A stretch of 7,459 bases of DNA, taken from contig CALBPW010000030.1 of the NCBI GenBank assembly GCA_937899145.1, positions 1 to 7,459 of the forward strand, read 5' to 3'. The translations under genes were made by a program, and so were the position numbers. Under the pieces are notes generated by a model that worked only from the letters and a program-made list of their open reading frames with translations, did no database searches and had not been told where the DNA came from. Position 1 is the first letter of the stretch; each line of letters begins with the position of its first letter. The stretch is from an uncultured Bacteroidota bacterium (lineage in GTDB: Bacteria; Bacteroidota; Bacteroidia; Bacteroidales; SZUA-534). Of this stretch, positions 6,713 through 7,459 are shown piece by piece.

Positions 6713-6720
6713 TATCTTCG
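6713..6720 (+). promoter_or_regulatory. Predicted -7 promoter element for the glycoside hydrolase gene
   Basis: TATCTTCG differs from the Bacteroidota -7 box (TAnnTTTG, often TATCTTTG) at one base and is followed by TGCAAAC, as seen at many promoters of this phylum. It ends 16 bp before the ATG at 6737, predicting a leader of about 10 nt. No clear -33 TTTG lies 19-21 bp upstream; the surrounding 6650-6712 is simply AT-rich. No Shine-Dalgarno motif is seen before the ATG. Confidence 0.4.
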
Positions 6721-6736
6721 TGCAAACATCTTTAAT

Positions 6737-7459
6737 ATGAACAAATTACCAATTTTAGCCATAACAACACTTGTATTGTGTGGCTGCACAGCTAATAACC
6801 AAACAGTTGAGAGTTTTAGCGTTGCAGATGTGCGACTGATGGAAAGTCCGTTTCTTTCAGCACAACAAACTGATATTCAGTACCTTTTAAGCCTTGATGC
6901 CGACCGGTTACTTGCTCCGTATATGCGCGAAGCCGGATTGAAGCCATTGAAACCAAGCTACGGCAACTGGGAAAATACCGGTCTTGACGGACACATTGGC
7001 GGGCACTATTTGTCGGCATTGTCATATATGTACACAGCAACTGACAATCAACAAATTGGCGAACGCCTTGACTACTTTATTAAAATGCTTGACAGCTGCC
7101 AGCGCGCCAATGGCAACGGCTATTTGGGCGGTGTGCCTAATAGCAACGAGGTGTGGCGCGAAATAAAATCAGGAGAAATTGATGCCGGCAGTTTTTCGTT
7201 AAACAACCGATGGGTGCCACTCTACAATATTCACAAAATATTTGCAGGATTACGCGATGCGGCAATGGTTGCCAACAAGCAAAAAGCGCAACAAATGCTT
7301 ATCAGCCTGACTAACTGGTGGATAGCCACAACCGACAGCCTCAGCGACGACCAAATACAACAAATGCTCACAAGCGAACATGGCGGACTAAACGAGGTTT
7401 TTGCAGATGTTTACGCCATCACAGGCGAGCAAAAATACTTGCGACTTGCCCGCCGCTTC
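6737..7459 (+). CDS. Lipoprotein glycoside hydrolase of DUF1680 family (GH127/GH146, beta-L-arabinofuranosidase-type), 5' part only
   Basis: 241 codons are visible, open to the right edge. The protein starts with a type II signal peptide: MNK, a hydrophobic stretch, and lipobox LCGC with the lipidated cysteine at C17. The mature part begins the (alpha/alpha)6-barrel catalytic domain of DUF1680, recognised from VADVRLMESPF (29-39), PSYGNWENTGLDGHIGGHYL (73-92), NGNGYLGGVP (125-134), WVPLYNIHKIFAGLRDA (159-175) and EHGGLNEVFADVYAITG (214-230). Characterised relatives remove beta-L-arabinofuranose from plant glycans such as arabinan or hydroxyproline-linked arabinooligosaccharides. The zinc-binding cysteines and catalytic residues of the family lie beyond the window edge, so activity and the GH127 versus GH146 assignment cannot be judged. 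The residues after C17 (TANNQTVE) lack an obvious acidic surface-export signal, which hints at a periplasm-facing location. It has its own predicted promoter. Neighbouring polysaccharide-use genes, if any, would be to the right. Confidence 0.9.
   Translation, partial: MNKLPILAITTLVLCGCTANNQTVESFSVADVRLMESPFLSAQQTDIQYLLSLDADRLLAPYMREAGLKPLKPSYGNWENTGLDGHIGGHYLSALSYMYTATDNQQIGERLDYFIKMLDSCQRANGNGYLGGVPNSNEVWREIKSGEIDAGSFSLNNRWVPLYNIHKIFAGLRDAAMVANKQKAQQMLISLTNWWIATTDSLSDDQIQQMLTSEHGGLNEVFADVYAITGEQKYLRLARRF

Noticed and set aside
6816..7166. Short open frames on both strands within the glycoside hydrolase fragment
   Set aside because: The frame from 6737 to the window edge gives a clear lipoprotein signal and long DUF1680 motifs, so the others are shadows.

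Overview
The window looks like a chromosomal segment of a Bacteroidota bacterium, most likely order Bacteroidales. The basis is moderately AT-rich DNA, genes with little or no Shine-Dalgarno signal, several upstream boxes of the Bacteroidota -7 type (TAnnTTTG), a DUF4105/Lnb-type membrane protein characteristic of this phylum, and a GH127/GH146-type lipoprotein. I cannot name a genus. I see no insertion sequence, phage gene, tRNA, rRNA or CRISPR array.

Layout from left to right. (1) The end of a phosphate-uptake operon: the C-terminus of the permease PstA (cut by the window edge) overlaps the ATPase gene pstB by an ATGA. (2) Convergent to it, a Kup-family potassium transporter on the minus strand. 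A 61-bp gap separates the two and carries a 12-bp direct repeat. (3) A 227-bp divergent intergenic region holding a good minus-strand promoter for kup and a weaker plus-strand one for the next gene. (4) A TrmH/SpoU-family rRNA 2'-O-methyltransferase (RlmB-like), plus strand. (5) On the minus strand, a probable two-gene unit: a Nudix hydrolase followed 20 bp later by a DUF4105/Lnb-family protein. The latter has a periplasmic domain plus five membrane segments and is a candidate lipoprotein N-acyltransferase. (6) pyrE (orotate phosphoribosyltransferase), plus strand, whose start codon is one base from the divergent Nudix start codon. A clear terminator follows. (7) The 5' part of a secreted lipoprotein glycoside hydrolase of the DUF1680 (GH127/GH146, beta-L-arabinofuranosidase-type) family, cut by the right edge.

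Most of the window is housekeeping: phosphate and potassium import, rRNA modification, pyrimidine synthesis. The points most worth a second look are the Lnb-type protein, the almost zero-length Nudix/pyrE divergent boundary with the pyrE promoter inside the Nudix coding sequence (predicting a nearly leaderless pyrE mRNA), and the long kup leader. I found no convincing evidence for a wholly new multi-gene system here.
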